A stretch of DNA of 64,000 nucleotides from Roseibium sp. HPY-6 (GCF_040530035.1 NZ_JBEWCD010000002.1:2959793-3023792), one strand, 5' to 3'; counted from the stretch's first letter, positions 24,241 through 33,981 are shown. Numbers and translations: made by a program. The notes: generated by a model not told the origin, from the sequence alone.

Positions 24241-24545
24241 GTAGACTATTCGATCACGCGCTCCGTTCCGCGTCTGCCAATCATGCGGAGTTGGTTCGCA
24301 AGTATGAACTCTACAGAACCGTTGTGGAATTTCTGGCAGCGGTAACATTCGTCGCCGGCAGCGTCTTCTTCTTTTATCCTGCTCTGGTTTTTGCCGGCAC
24401 GTGGCTTTTTCTCGTCGGTTCTATCCTCTTTGCCGTCAGGCCCACGATCCGTTTGCTGCTCGAACTCCGCCTGGCCAATTTGCCTGTCCCGGCCGAGTTT
24501 CGCCCTTATGGTGCACCACCGGTTGAAAGAGACCTGAGCGTATGA
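24237..24545 (+). CDS. YrhK-family small membrane protein
   Basis: The protein is 102 residues. [20 protein letters not shown] and [29 protein letters not shown] form the two-helix YrhK domain (about 21-80). The function of this family is not known. Overlaps of 4 bases with the GNAT gene (24237-24240) and with cobQ (24542-24545) show strict translational coupling inside the cobalamin operon. Confidence 0.82.
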   Translation: MSRLFDHALRSASANHAELVRKYELYRTVVEFLAAVTFVAGSVFFFYPALVFAGTWLFLVGSILFAVRPTIRLLLELRLANLPVPAEFRPYGAPPVERDLSV

Positions 24546-26020
24546 GTCGGTCGGGTGCGGTGTCACGGACACCTGCGATAATGGTTCAGGGTACGGGCTC
24601 AAACGTTGGCAAGAGCCTGATTGTTGCCGGGTTGTGCCGGCTGTTTTCGAACCGTGGCCTTTCCGTTCGCCCTTTCAAGCCCCAGAACATGTCCAACAAT
24701 GCCGCGGTGACCGATGACGGCGGCGAAATCGGGCGCGCGCAGGCGCTTCAGGCGATGGGCTGCCGAGTGCCCTTGTCAGTTCACATGAACCCGGTCCTCT
24801 TGAAACCGGAAACCGAGACCGGTGCACAGGTCATAGTTCAGGGAAAGCGCTTTGGGACGATGAAGGCGCGCGAATATGGTCGGCAAAAGGAAACGCTTTT
24901 GCCCAAGGTTCTGGAGAGTTTTGAAATAACCGCTTCAAAGGCGGATCTGGTCATCGTCGAGGGGGCAGGTAGTCCTGCAGAAATTAATCTGCGCGCCGGT
25001 GACATTGCCAATATGGGGTTTGCGGAAGCCGCGGGTCTGCCGGTGATCTTGTGCGCCGATATCGATCGAGGAGGCGTAATCGCTTCCGTCGTTGGAACTC
25101 ACGCCGTGCTGGAGGCTAACGAGCAGCAGCGCATCAAGGGCTTCTTCGTCAACCGCTTCCGGGGGGATCCAAGCCTCTTTGACAACGGTATGCGCGAGAT
25201 CGTCGCCCGGACAGGATGGCAGGGCCTTGGCGTGGTGCCCTGGTTTGCCGATGCCGGAAAACTTCCGGCGGAAGATGCTCTGGGCCTTGAGGACGGCTTT
25301 GGAAAAGGCGGTCTGAAAATAGTCGTGCCGGTGATTTCCAGGATTGCGAATTTCGATGATCTCGATCCGCTGCGGCTGGAACCCGGTGTGACCCTGGAAC
25401 TGGTTCAGCCGGGTGAAGCATTGCCCGGCGATGCGGATATCGTCCTGCTGCCAGGTTCCAAGTCGACAGTCGGAGATCTCGCGTTTTTCCGCAATCAGGG
25501 GTGGGATCTTGATCTTCGGGCACACCACCGCCGCGGCGGGCACATACTTGGCGTTTGCGGTGGATATCAGATGCTTGGAAAAACCATTTCGGACCCAGAA
25601 GGCATTGAAGGCGGGCCGGGGACAGTCGACGGTCTTGGCTACCTCAATGTCGACACGGTCCTGACACCTGAAAAGTCAACGGTTTTCGCCGAAGGAGTGC
25701 ATGAAGCGAGCGGCGCGCCGTTTTCCGGATACGAAATTCATATCGGCCGAACAACCGGTCCCGACTGCGACCGACCGATGATGCAATTGAAGGACGGGCA
25801 CTCCGATGGCGCGATCTCCGAAGACGGTCTGGTTTCGGGAACTTATGTGCATGGCCTGTTCACAAGCGACACTTTCCGGTCCGCTTTTCTGAAATCCTTC
25901 GGTGTTGTTTCGGCTCTTTCCTATGACCGGGACATTGACCGAATTCTGGATGACCTCGCGGAACACCTTGAAAAAGTGCTGGATATTGGTGCGATCTTCG
26001 CGGTCGCCAAAGCGCGATAA
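24542..26020 (+). CDS. cobQ: Cobyric acid synthase (glutamine-dependent amidotransferase)
   Basis: The protein is 492 residues. The N-terminal dethiobiotin-synthase-like ATPase domain starts [20 protein letters not shown] and includes [12 protein letters not shown]. The C-terminal class I glutamine amidotransferase-like domain has its Cys at about C339 ([11 protein letters not shown]) and the His at about H437 (GTYVHGLF). It amidates four side chains of adenosylcobyrinic acid a,c-diamide. It is the last gene of the riboswitch-controlled operon. Confidence 0.96.
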   Translation: MSRSGAVSRTPAIMVQGTGSNVGKSLIVAGLCRLFSNRGLSVRPFKPQNMSNNAAVTDDGGEIGRAQALQAMGCRVPLSVHMNPVLLKPETETGAQVIVQGKRFGTMKAREYGRQKETLLPKVLESFEITASKADLVIVEGAGSPAEINLRAGDIANMGFAEAAGLPVILCADIDRGGVIASVVGTHAVLEANEQQRIKGFFVNRFRGDPSLFDNGMREIVARTGWQGLGVVPWFADAGKLPAEDALGLEDGFGKGGLKIVVPVISRIANFDDLDPLRLEPGVTLELVQPGEALPGDADIVLLPGSKSTVGDLAFFRNQGWDLDLRAHHRRGGHILGVCGGYQMLGKTISDPEGIEGGPGTVDGLGYLNVDTVLTPEKSTVFAEGVHEASGAPFSGYEIHIGRTTGPDCDRPMMQLKDGHSDGAISEDGLVSGTYVHGLFTSDTFRSAFLKSFGVVSALSYDRDIDRILDDLAEHLEKVLDIGAIFAVAKAR

Positions 26021-26258
26021 CTGCCAGAATACCGGATCGGGGTCTAACTCGTGCTTGAATGCCTCATGCGTTTTGTCAGGTCTCGAAGTGTCTGCGGCGG
26101 CGGCTTTAGCGCAGGAACGTCTTGCAAAACTGCATATTGCACGTGGTCTTGCTGAACACGATACAAGGAACGAAGGAGGTTTATTCTGGATTTTGTCTAA
26201 ACCGCTTTTCGCGCGGAACTTCTGTCGATTAACGCGCAATTGAGTATTGGAGATTGTC

Positions 26259-26789
26259 GTGATTGTTAAATTGGCACTCGTTCTCGTGCGTTTGTTCGCG
26301 ATCTATTATTTCATGAGCATAGTTTATTTTGTTCCCAGTATGGTTCTAAACATAGTTTCAGACGATCATCTGGATTTACACTCGCTGACTGTTTTGTGGC
26401 AGTTTCTCATTTGCTTTTTGTTGTTCACATATCCTCGTGTCGTTTTGATCGGTCTTCGTATTCCGACAGACAATACGGGTTTAGACGATACGTTCAATGT
26501 AGGCATTTTTCAGTCTGCGGGCATTGCCCTGATAGGTTTGGGGGCAGCAATGTACGGATTGGAGGGGCTAATAAATTATCAGTTCCAGCTTTGGATGAGC
26601 TCAACATTCAGTTCCGGTGGCAGGATCGTCACGCCCGAGCAAATAGCCACGTTCTGGTCGTCAGTATTCGAGGTCGCAGCCGGGGTCTTTCTGATTGCAA
26701 TTTCTGGCCGAATATCCGGCCTGTTCACCTGGCTTCGTGAGCTGAAGCCAAATGTCCATTCCGGACGTGAAGAAAAGGCGGACAACTAG
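26259..26789 (+). CDS. Membrane protein of unknown function
   Basis: The protein is 176 residues with about four membrane helices: near the N-terminus (VKLALVLVRLFAIYYFMSI), at about 45-62, 82-100 and 131-150. The GTG start at 26259 has GGAG 6 bases upstream and is preferred to the TTG at 26247. The DNA is clearly more AT-rich than the cob genes on both sides and the codon choice differs, which fits later acquisition. I do not recognise a family, and nothing links it to B12 apart from position. Confidence 0.6.
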   Translation: MIVKLALVLVRLFAIYYFMSIVYFVPSMVLNIVSDDHLDLHSLTVLWQFLICFLLFTYPRVVLIGLRIPTDNTGLDDTFNVGIFQSAGIALIGLGAAMYGLEGLINYQFQLWMSSTFSSGGRIVTPEQIATFWSSVFEVAAGVFLIAISGRISGLFTWLRELKPNVHSGREEKADN

Positions 26790-26849
26790 GGCCAAACCAA
26801 AGCTACGGCGTTGCTGGAAGGAAGCAATGTGGCTGGCTTCAAAGGCGCG

Positions 26850-27824
26850 CTAGCTGATCGCTATGGCAAACGCTCCGATCATGAGTGCCTGAATTGCACA
26901 GGCGCCGATCATCACTATTCCGGCCCGGTCAATATCGTTCGCCGTCGCTTCCTTGCGTCCTGCTGCATTGAGGTAAGGATCGTCGACAATGTATCCCGGA
27001 TAAGTTCTCGGGCCGGCAAGTGCAATGTCGAGTGCGCCGGCCATTGCCGCTTCCGGCCATCCGGCATTGGGTGATCTGTGTTTTCCCGCGTCCTTGATTA
27101 TCGAGGCAAAGCTCCGTCGGATCGAACCATGCGCGAGCGGAGCCGCGAGCGCTATCAAAAGACCTGACAATCTCGAGGCGGGCAGGTTGATCAGATCATC
27201 GAAACGCGCCGAGGCCCAGCCGAAATCCCGGTATTTGTCGTTCTTGTGACCGATCATGCTGTCTGCCGTGTTCACGGCCTTATAGGCGAGCAGGCCCGGC
27301 AACCCCAGGACCGCAAACCAGAATACGGGGGCGACGACGCCGTCCGAGAAATTCTCCGCGCACGATTCGATTGCGGCGCGTGAAACACCTGGCGTGTCGA
27401 GTTGATCCGGGTCCCGCCCGACAATCATGGCCACGGCCTTGCGGCCACCTTTGAGACCGTCTGTCTCAAGTCCGTCACGAACGGCGGCGACATGCCGGTA
27501 AAGGCTATTCTGCGCAATGAAAACAGCAGCAATGACCACGACAAGAATGTCGCCGAAAGAAAATCGTGCCGAAATTGCCTGTAAGCCTACACCGACAAGC
27601 AGACCGCCTGAAACCAGCACCAGCAGGACAACAATTCCTGCCTGTTTTCGCAGGGAACCGGTCGCCGTGGTTTGGTTCATATGCTTATCGAACTGCGATA
27701 TCGTCTTGCCGATCCAGACGACCGGGTGCGGCAGGCGTCGCCAGAGCCAGTCGGGATCACCGAGAATGGCGTCTAACAAGAGAGCGGCCAGAAGCAGCCA
27801 GAGCGCATGTTCGTAAATCAGCAT
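26850..27824 (-). CDS. cobD: Adenosylcobinamide-phosphate synthase (CbiB / CobD)
   Basis: The protein is 324 residues and an integral membrane protein of the CbiB family, with LLDAILGDPDWLWRRLPHPVVWIGK at the N-terminus, AAIESCAENFSDGVVAPVFW in the middle and NTADSMIGHKNDKYRDFGWASAR after it. It joins cobyric acid to the aminopropanol-phosphate arm. The gene runs opposite to the cob operon and follows cobC by 36 bases, so the two form a small separate operon that supplies and attaches the linker. In aerobic nomenclature it is cobD. Confidence 0.95.
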   Translation of the reverse strand: MLIYEHALWLLLAALLLDAILGDPDWLWRRLPHPVVWIGKTISQFDKHMNQTTATGSLRKQAGIVVLLVLVSGGLLVGVGLQAISARFSFGDILVVVIAAVFIAQNSLYRHVAAVRDGLETDGLKGGRKAVAMIVGRDPDQLDTPGVSRAAIESCAENFSDGVVAPVFWFAVLGLPGLLAYKAVNTADSMIGHKNDKYRDFGWASARFDDLINLPASRLSGLLIALAAPLAHGSIRRSFASIIKDAGKHRSPNAGWPEAAMAGALDIALAGPRTYPGYIVDDPYLNAAGRKEATANDIDRAGIVMIGACAIQALMIGAFAIAIS

Positions 27825-27860
27825 GAAAGCTTGCTAGAACAAAACCGGTCAAAGGGGAAC

Positions 27861-28895
27861 CTAGCGCTCCCTTCGTCTCCGCTTGCCGGATTGTTGGAGC
27901 TCGCCCCTGGCTTCACTGAGGGCATCAACAAGCCGCTGAAGATTTTCCTTGCCGCCTGGAAGACCGAACCGGATCCAGGTCGGTGCATAGTCAAAAATCC
28001 GGGTCCAGATATGCCGCCGTGCTAGCGCCTCATGAAGACCCTTTGCATCGCGCAAGCCGGCAAGGGCATAAAGCGGTGTGCCGCCGAAGACGCTTAGCTG
28101 CTGTTCGGAAAGGGCAATGGTCAGATCAGCCATTTCATCCACGAGGCGGCGCACCGTTACGTCCTGCCAGTCTGTGTCGCGCAAGGCACGTGCACCGATT
28201 TCCAGGGCAGGGCCGTTTACGCACCAGTCCTCCAGGAGTGCAGACAATTTATCAACGATCGCATGCGGACCGGCAAGAAATCCGAGCCGCAAGCCGGCGA
28301 GACCAAAAAACTTGCCGAAGGACCTGAGCACAACGACGTTTTCGCTCCCCAGGTGTGGCAGGATGCTTGCGCCCGGCACCACATCGGCGAACGCTTCATC
28401 AAGCACCAGAAAACCGCCACGTTCACCCAGGATCCGAGCGATCTCCAGAAGACTCTTGACGTCGATAAGCTGTCCGTCAGGATTGTTGGGATTGACGATA
28501 ACGACGATCTTTGCGTCGGCAGGCAGCGCATAAACGCTTGAGAGCTCGATGAGGTCTCTCTTCTCACGCAACCAGACCGCTTTGTGGCTCTGATACGTCG
28601 GAGCTGCAATCGCGCATGCGCCGTCCGGAAGGAGCAGGGGCAGGAGCGAGAGCAAAACTTGTGTACCCGGCGCTGCTACAAGCCCGAGATGGTCCGGAAC
28701 GGCATAGGCTCGTCTTGCTGCCGAAAGGAGCTGTTCTTCCGCGACGCGGCCGGGCAGGGCGGTCCATGCGCTGAGTGGCAGTTCCGGCTGAAAAGGATAG
28801 GGATGCGGATTGATACCGGTCGACAAGTCGAGCCAGTCAACTGCAGCGCCACCGAAACGCTCGATTGCCAGGGACAAATCACCACCGTGTTCCAC
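27861..28895 (-). CDS. cobC: Threonine-phosphate decarboxylase / CobC-type aminotransferase
   Basis: The protein is 344 residues, a fold-type I PLP enzyme. LSTGINPHPYPF near residue 24, NPNNPDGQL at about 135-143, LDEAF at 165-169 and the PLP lysine K195 in RSFGKFFGLAGLRLGF are clear. The family (CobC in aerobic, CobD in Salmonella naming) makes (R)-1-amino-2-propanol O-2-phosphate for the nucleotide loop. The GTG start at 28895 has AAGGG 8 bases before it. No riboswitch is seen in the 200 bases upstream. Confidence 0.93.
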   Translation of the reverse strand: MEHGGDLSLAIERFGGAAVDWLDLSTGINPHPYPFQPELPLSAWTALPGRVAEEQLLSAARRAYAVPDHLGLVAAPGTQVLLSLLPLLLPDGACAIAAPTYQSHKAVWLREKRDLIELSSVYALPADAKIVVIVNPNNPDGQLIDVKSLLEIARILGERGGFLVLDEAFADVVPGASILPHLGSENVVVLRSFGKFFGLAGLRLGFLAGPHAIVDKLSALLEDWCVNGPALEIGARALRDTDWQDVTVRRLVDEMADLTIALSEQQLSVFGGTPLYALAGLRDAKGLHEALARRHIWTRIFDYAPTWIRFGLPGGKENLQRLVDALSEARGELQQSGKRRRRER

Positions 28896-29092
28896 GACAT
28901 TACCCTTTACCGTTTCGGCCGGGCGTCAGTTGCGCACCGGCACAAGCTCCTAGTCCTTGTTTTGGCAAGCTTTATCCGATTACGGCATGGCGGTCAGCGC
29001 GTTAAACGACATCTGCATTGTCAGAAACGCAAATTGACAGAAATATTTTGGATTCTATAAGAACAAAATAGGAACATTTTGTGAGGTGATCA

Positions 29093-29344
29093 ATGGCCGC
29101 TGAGCGCCGGACGAGAGGTCCGAAGGAATTCGACAGGGATGACGTTTTGGCATCGCTCGCAAAGGCGAGAAAATCGCTGATAGAAGCGTTGCGTGCCATG
29201 CGGCCCAAATCCGGCATGGCACGGTCTGCTGGAGCGGTCATCGACGAGATTGACGAATTCGCCTTTGTCCTGACCGGTGACCGGGCTCACTTCCACGCAA
29301 ACGCACATGGCTCGCCGGCGACTGAGCGACCAAAATCGGATTGA
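29093..29344 (+). CDS. Small charged protein of unknown function
   Basis: The protein is 83 residues and probably cytoplasmic. A good site GAGGTG lies 6 bases before the ATG. The core is an amphipathic helix (DRDDVLASLAKARKSLIEAL) and the tail is His- and Asn-rich. Two overlapping minus-strand frames exist but lack ribosome-binding sites. It has no recognised domain and is convergent with the GCS2-family gene, ending 6 bases before that gene's stop. Confidence 0.5.
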   Translation: MAAERRTRGPKEFDRDDVLASLAKARKSLIEALRAMRPKSGMARSAGAVIDEIDEFAFVLTGDRAHFHANAHGSPATERPKSD

Positions 29345-29350
29345 AAGGAG

Positions 29351-30481
29351 TTAGAGCCCGGACTGCGTTTCGACCAGGAGATGATCGACGATCCTGTTGA
29401 GCGTTTCCGCTTGTATCAAACCATCATCGGGAATGTCGCCGGCAAGAGCAATTTGCTTGTCGGCGGATGTTCCTTCTAGGGCGATTGTCCGGATATGCTC
29501 CACTTCCGCTTCGCACCCGAAAAAGGCTGCATCGGGGCTGACAAGTTCGATCAACTCTTCTGCCAGATCCACGAAAGGCGCCGTTTCGTTCCGCCCGAAG
29601 TCAATCAGGCTGGCAGCGGTTCCATACCGCTGTGCCTGCCATCTGTTTTCAGCCAGCAGAAATCGGGAATAGGGACGCCAGCTCTGGTTGGCGCGGCGCA
29701 GGCGATAGAGCATACGGCACAGGCATCTATAGAGCGCTGCGATCGCCACGGCATCATCCAGACGCGGGCAGACATCTGTGATACGGAGTTCGAGCGTGGG
29801 GAAACGGTCCGAAGGCCTCAGGTCCCACCAGATCTTGGTCGCATCTTCCAGAACGCCGGCATGGCTCAAGATATCGACGATCTGCCGATATTCGTGATGG
29901 CTCTCAAATCGCGGCGGCAGACCGGTTCTCGGCATTTCGTTGAAAACGGCGAGACGATAGGACTTCAGGCCCGTGTTTCGGCCGCGCCAGAATGGGGAAG
30001 AGGTGCTGAGCGCCAGCAGATGCGGCAGGAAATAGGCAAGTTGATTGAAGAGATCGAGGCGCAGTTCATCGTCTTCGATGCCGACATGCACATGCATGCC
30101 GCAAATGAGCATTCTTCGAGCCACCACCTGCATCGTGCGCGCGATCTGATTGTAGCGTTCCTTGTCGGTGTGGGGCTGGTCCGTCCATTCTGCGAACGGG
30201 TGGGTCGACGCGGCAATGGGTGCGAAATTGTGCACTGACGCTTCTTTGGCAACCGTCTTGCGAAAATACGCCAGTTCTGCGCGCACTTCCGAAAGCGTCA
30301 TGCAAACGGGCGTTCCAACCTCGATCTGACATTGAAGAAATTCGGGGCTGACACGCCCCTCAAGGGCGCGTTCACACGCAGAAAAGAGTTCCTTGGGCGG
30401 TGAGCTGGCGAGTTTTCGGCTGGTTTTGTCGACCAGCAGATATTCTTCTTCTACGCCAACGCTGAAACTGGGTTCTCTCAT
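29351..30481 (-). CDS. Carboxylate-amine ligase, GCS2/YbdK family
   Basis: The protein is 376 residues, normal for the YbdK group. FSVGVEEEYLLVD near the N-terminus is the diagnostic ATP/metal block; QCQIEVGTPVC, ICGMHVHVGIED, STSSPFWRGRNTGLKSYR and TLELRITDVCPRLDDAVAIAALYR follow in family order. Members have weak glutamate-cysteine ligase activity in vitro and an unsettled physiological role. The ATG at 30481 was chosen because it starts just before the conserved block; a TTG twelve codons upstream is possible. Confidence 0.88.
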   Translation of the reverse strand: MREPSFSVGVEEEYLLVDKTSRKLASSPPKELFSACERALEGRVSPEFLQCQIEVGTPVCMTLSEVRAELAYFRKTVAKEASVHNFAPIAASTHPFAEWTDQPHTDKERYNQIARTMQVVARRMLICGMHVHVGIEDDELRLDLFNQLAYFLPHLLALSTSSPFWRGRNTGLKSYRLAVFNEMPRTGLPPRFESHHEYRQIVDILSHAGVLEDATKIWWDLRPSDRFPTLELRITDVCPRLDDAVAIAALYRCLCRMLYRLRRANQSWRPYSRFLLAENRWQAQRYGTAASLIDFGRNETAPFVDLAEELIELVSPDAAFFGCEAEVEHIRTIALEGTSADKQIALAGDIPDDGLIQAETLNRIVDHLLVETQSGL

Positions 30482-30568
30482 CAAGCCAGCATCCGAACAA
30501 TTGAATGCCGGTGTCAAGACCGGATAACGGTCTGAAAGCGACGACTTTAGACCCGGAGTTACTGGATA

Positions 30569-31000
30569 TTACCAGATATTTCCGGCGCCAGGCGTGTAAC
30601 TCGCGCTGATGACGGCGTTTGCCTGAAGAACGTCGCACTCCAGAACACCGGAATACTTGGCTAGCGGCAAGTTGGCCTCGAACATAGTGGCAGCGACCTT
30701 GACCTTCGTTCCGGCGGATATCTCAACCGTGTCCATTCCCTGGATCAGAACACTTTTGGACGAGTTGATTATGACGTCCTGATTTTGGATTGTGATGACA
30801 GTCTCCAACTCGGTGATGCGCGTTTCCAGATCGTTGATGCGCTGGCGAAGTGTTTCGACAAGAGCGTCGACATTGCTGCTTTGCGAGACTGTTTCCGGAG
30901 ACTTGCTGGGGCGGGGTGGTTCGACCCGTTTCATTGTGGAAGTCGTCACCGCGCGTGCCATTTTTGCAGGCGCGGGAGTGTGTCCGTCCGTCGGTTTCAT
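30569..31000 (-). CDS. Coiled-coil plus beta-repeat protein, spike-like
   Basis: The protein is 143 residues with no signal peptide. A Pro/Ser-rich start leads to a coiled coil (VETLRQRINDLETRITELET, heptad Leu/Ile spacing), then short beta-repeats (VIINSSKSVLIQG, TVEISAGTKVKVAATMFEAN) and an end SASYTPGAGNIW. A trimeric coiled coil followed by a beta-prism is the plan of phage and type VI spike tips, but no phage gene is near. I do not recognise a named family, and function is unknown. Confidence 0.65.
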   Translation of the reverse strand: MKPTDGHTPAPAKMARAVTTSTMKRVEPPRPSKSPETVSQSSNVDALVETLRQRINDLETRITELETVITIQNQDVIINSSKSVLIQGMDTVEISAGTKVKVAATMFEANLPLAKYSGVLECDVLQANAVISASYTPGAGNIW

Positions 31001-31119
31001 GATGTTCCCCCAGTCTGAGATGCCTGGAGCAACGCTATCATGCCGTAACGGAATGCGGTAGCTGCCGGTCTTTGGTTGCAGAACCGGCTACTGTCGTCAG
31101 CAATTTTTTTCAAGAAAGT

Positions 31120-31193
31120 TGGAGGCCCCGACCGGAATCGAACCGGTGTACACGGATTTGCAATCCGCTGCGTCACCACTCCGCCACAGGGCC
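31120..31193 (-). tRNA. tRNA-Cys (GCA)
   Basis: A 74-base cloverleaf on the minus strand, with acceptor GGCCCTG paired to CGGGGCC (one G-T pair), anticodon GCA in TTGCAAA, T loop TTCGATT, discriminator T and an encoded CCA. Confidence 0.97.
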
Positions 31194-31445
31194 ACCGTGT
31201 GGTGTGCCGCGCCTTATCAAACAGTTGTGCGCATTGGTCAAGTCCAGAATTCGGACGCGATCACATTTCCACTGGCAGGCCTGAGCGCAATGGGGTCGCA
31301 TACCGAGCTTTGCGCGATTTTCTGATTTCCGCGCCATCGACTTTCGGGGTAACGCGCGCGAGGGATACTTGTCAGGCCGCGTCAGCCTCGCTAATGAACG
31401 TCTTAAGAGGCGCCGGGCCACCGGCGAGTCAGAGTGAGGGCCGAA

Positions 31446-32108
31446 ATGACGGACTATAGCCAGTCCCGCCGCAAGATGGTGGACAACCAGCTGCGCACCA
31501 ATGATGTCACCGATCACCGGATCCTTGATGCGATGGAATCGGTGCCGAGAGAACGCTTTGTGCCGGCGTCGAAAAAGGCTGTAGCGTATATCGACGAAGA
31601 CCTTCCGGTGGGACCGGCCGATTGCGGACGGTTTCTCATGAAGCCTCATATTTTCGGCAAACTCGTTCAACTGGCCGAAATCCGGAAAGACGATGTGGTT
31701 CTGGTTGTCGGTGCAGGAACCGGCTACAGCGCAGCCGTAATTGCAGATCTGGCAGCATCTGTGGTTGCGCTCGAGGAAAATGAAGACCTCGTCAAGACGG
31801 CCACGGAGGTACTGGTCGACCTCGGCATCGAGAACGCAGTGGTCGTGGACGGCCCGCTTGTCAAAGGATATGCGTCGGAAGGCCCATATGACGTGATCTT
31901 CGTCGACGGGTCCGTCGAAGTTTTGCCGGAAACACTGACAGAACAGCTCAAAGAGGCCGGTCGTCTGGTCGTTGTCGAGGGCCAGGGTGGGGCCGGTGCA
32001 TCACGTCTTTTCCGCAAATCGGGCAACGCAGTGAGCAGTCGATTCGGGTTCAACGCATCGGTTAGCCTGCTGCCGGGTTTTGCCAAGACAGCAGAATTTG
32101 TGTTTTAG
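31446..32108 (+). CDS. pcm: Protein-L-isoaspartate O-methyltransferase family protein
   Basis: The protein is 220 residues. The opening TDYSQSRRKMVDNQLRTNDVTD and VPRERFVP are typical of the alphaproteobacterial Pcm-like branch. The SAM motif reads VLVVGAGTGYSAAVIADLA. It should methylate isoaspartyl residues in damaged proteins, although this branch is less well tested than E. coli Pcm. GAGGG lies 6 bases before the ATG at 31446; GTG at 31434 is the alternative. Its place directly before tolC is standard in Hyphomicrobiales. Confidence 0.9.
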   Translation: MTDYSQSRRKMVDNQLRTNDVTDHRILDAMESVPRERFVPASKKAVAYIDEDLPVGPADCGRFLMKPHIFGKLVQLAEIRKDDVVLVVGAGTGYSAAVIADLAASVVALEENEDLVKTATEVLVDLGIENAVVVDGPLVKGYASEGPYDVIFVDGSVEVLPETLTEQLKEAGRLVVVEGQGGAGASRLFRKSGNAVSSRFGFNASVSLLPGFAKTAEFVF

Positions 32109-32311
32109 CTTACCTTTTCAGGTTGCAGAGGAAAGTTTTAGCTCACCTGCGGTTTTTAACAACAGCACGAGCGGGTTACCGCGGATTTTGATTTGTTGCT
32201 ATAAAGACGCACTCCGGGAAAAACCGCATTTCTCACGCGTAAACGCTTGAAGAATAAAACTCTTCAGTTTACTCAACATGCTCAAGTGTCGTGATCCTGA
32301 AGGAGCAATGG

Positions 32312-33712
32312 GTGTCTCGTCGATCAGCATTTAGGGCAGCAACCGTCGGACTTGCGCTGATGGGTGGGGTCGCTGCCGTTTCGTTGACTGGACTTACGGT
32401 ATCTCCTGCGAGAGCCGAAACGATCTGGCAGTCGCTCGCACTGGCCTATACCAACAATCCTTCGTTGAATGCCGCGCGCGCGGCAATGCGCGCTACGGAT
32501 GAAGGCGTGCCTCAGGCATTGTCCGGTTGGCGGCCAACTGTATCGGCGGCAGCGAGCCTTTCGCGCACGTGGAACGACGCCGCGACCGGTAACCTTTCGG
32601 ACGTGCAAAACAATGCATCCATTTCACTGAGCATCAGCCAGACCGTTTTTGCCGGGTTTCGGACCGTAAACTCGGTGCGTCAGGCGGAGGCTATCGTCAG
32701 AGCGCAGCGGGAAAGCCTGATCGCCACAGAGCAAGACACGCTGCTGTCAGCTGCGTCGGCCTATGTCAGCGTCATTCAGGATACCGCGCTTGTGTCTTTG
32801 CAGCGCAGCGATCTTGCCTTCCTGCAGGAACAGGTTCGGGCCGCCCGGGACAGGTTTGACGTTGGTGAAGGGACACGCACCGACGTAAGTCAGGCGGAAG
32901 CCCGCGCAGCTGAAGCGCAGGCGAGCCTCAACTCGGCCATGGCGAACCTGAATTCGAGCCGCGCAGTTTTCCGGCAGGTCATTGGCATTGAGGCCAGGAA
33001 CCTCTCCGCAGACGCGGGCATCAATCGCTTCGTGCCGAAATCGCTTGATGACGCCCTGCAGACCAGCGAAACAAACCAGCCGCTGATCAAACAGGCGCAG
33101 CACCAGGTGGATGCGGCCGTCTTTAACGTCAAGGCTATCGAGGGCCAGCTCCTGCCGACAGTATCAGTCAGTGGGAGTGTATCCAGAAGTCTCGATACGG
33201 ATACCTTTTTTGCGGACAATCAAGATTCTGCAACGGTCAGCGGTAGCGTGAACATTCCGATCTATCAGGCCGGCAGTGTGTCTTCCAGCGTACGGCAGGC
33301 AAAAGAGTCTCTGGGACAAACGCGGCTCCAGCTGGACGTGACTCGTGACCAGATCCGAGCGAACGTTATTTCCGCTTGGGGAAATTATCAGGCGGCTGAA
33401 GCATCGATTGTCGCTGCCCGTGCCGCCGTTGAGGCGCAACAGCTCGCGCTCGAGGGCGTTATCGAAGAACAGCGCGTTGGCCAGCGGACCACACTGGATG
33501 TTCTTGATGCGCAGCGAGAGCTGGTGACGCAGCAATCGAATCTTGTGACGGCACAAAGCAACCGGATCATCAGCGGGTACCAGCTTGTGTCTTCTGTCGG
33601 TAACCTGAGTGCGAGCAAACTTGGGCTGCATGTCCAGATTTATGATCCGACACAGCACTACAAGGCGGTTCGCGGCAAATGGTTCGGTCTCAGAACACCG
33701 GACGGTCGCTGA
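32312..33712 (+). CDS. tolC: TolC family outer-membrane efflux protein
   Basis: The protein is 466 residues with a Sec signal (SRRSAFRAATVGLALMGG, cleavage after SPARA). Two repeats of the outer-membrane efflux protein domain follow: long helical hairpins rich in Ala, Gln and Asn with VFAGFRTVNSVRQAEAIV and IYQAGSVSSSVRQAKESL as the matching strand-helix units. It forms the trimeric exit duct for type I secretion and RND pumps. The GTG at 32312 is 6 bases after AAGGAG and is a much better start than the GTG at 32291. Confidence 0.94.
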   Translation: MSRRSAFRAATVGLALMGGVAAVSLTGLTVSPARAETIWQSLALAYTNNPSLNAARAAMRATDEGVPQALSGWRPTVSAAASLSRTWNDAATGNLSDVQNNASISLSISQTVFAGFRTVNSVRQAEAIVRAQRESLIATEQDTLLSAASAYVSVIQDTALVSLQRSDLAFLQEQVRAARDRFDVGEGTRTDVSQAEARAAEAQASLNSAMANLNSSRAVFRQVIGIEARNLSADAGINRFVPKSLDDALQTSETNQPLIKQAQHQVDAAVFNVKAIEGQLLPTVSVSGSVSRSLDTDTFFADNQDSATVSGSVNIPIYQAGSVSSSVRQAKESLGQTRLQLDVTRDQIRANVISAWGNYQAAEASIVAARAAVEAQQLALEGVIEEQRVGQRTTLDVLDAQRELVTQQSNLVTAQSNRIISGYQLVSSVGNLSASKLGLHVQIYDPTQHYKAVRGKWFGLRTPDGR

Positions 33713-33740
33713 GCGCACGGTCCAACAAGATCGTTTTTTC

Positions 33741-33773
33741 AAAGGGCTGAACCCAAAGGGTTGCAGCCCTTTT
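33741..33773 (+). terminator. Intrinsic terminator of tolC
   Basis: The stem AAAGGGCTG/CAGCCCTTT is extended by AACCC/GGGTT with one bulged G, and ends in a short T run. It begins 28 bases after the tolC stop. Confidence 0.8.
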
Positions 33774-33981
33774 GATTCGCCGTGGGCGGGTTTCATGCCC
33801 TCAAAGGCTTTGGTTTTCACGAAGAAAATGAATGTGCCGGACAGACTTATGAGGGGATAAGGCGACCGTTTTTTACGCGGTTGCTTTGCGGCTCTGGTAT
33901 CGAGACGCATAATTTCCGATAACGAATCAATTGGAACTTACCGGATAATCCGCAGCTTGGCTGAATTGCACGGGGGAAGTC

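Noticed and set aside
25676..26239. Minus-strand frame over the end of cobQ and the following gap
   Set aside because: Most of it is antisense to cobQ; the part beyond cobQ shows no domain and no start signals.
28896..29092. Second cobalamin riboswitch upstream of cobC
   Set aside because: I looked for the B12 box and the GAAACGGGAA core on both strands and found neither.
29495..30238. Plus-strand frame of about 250 codons
   Set aside because: Fully antisense to the GCS2-family ligase, whose motifs are intact on the minus strand.
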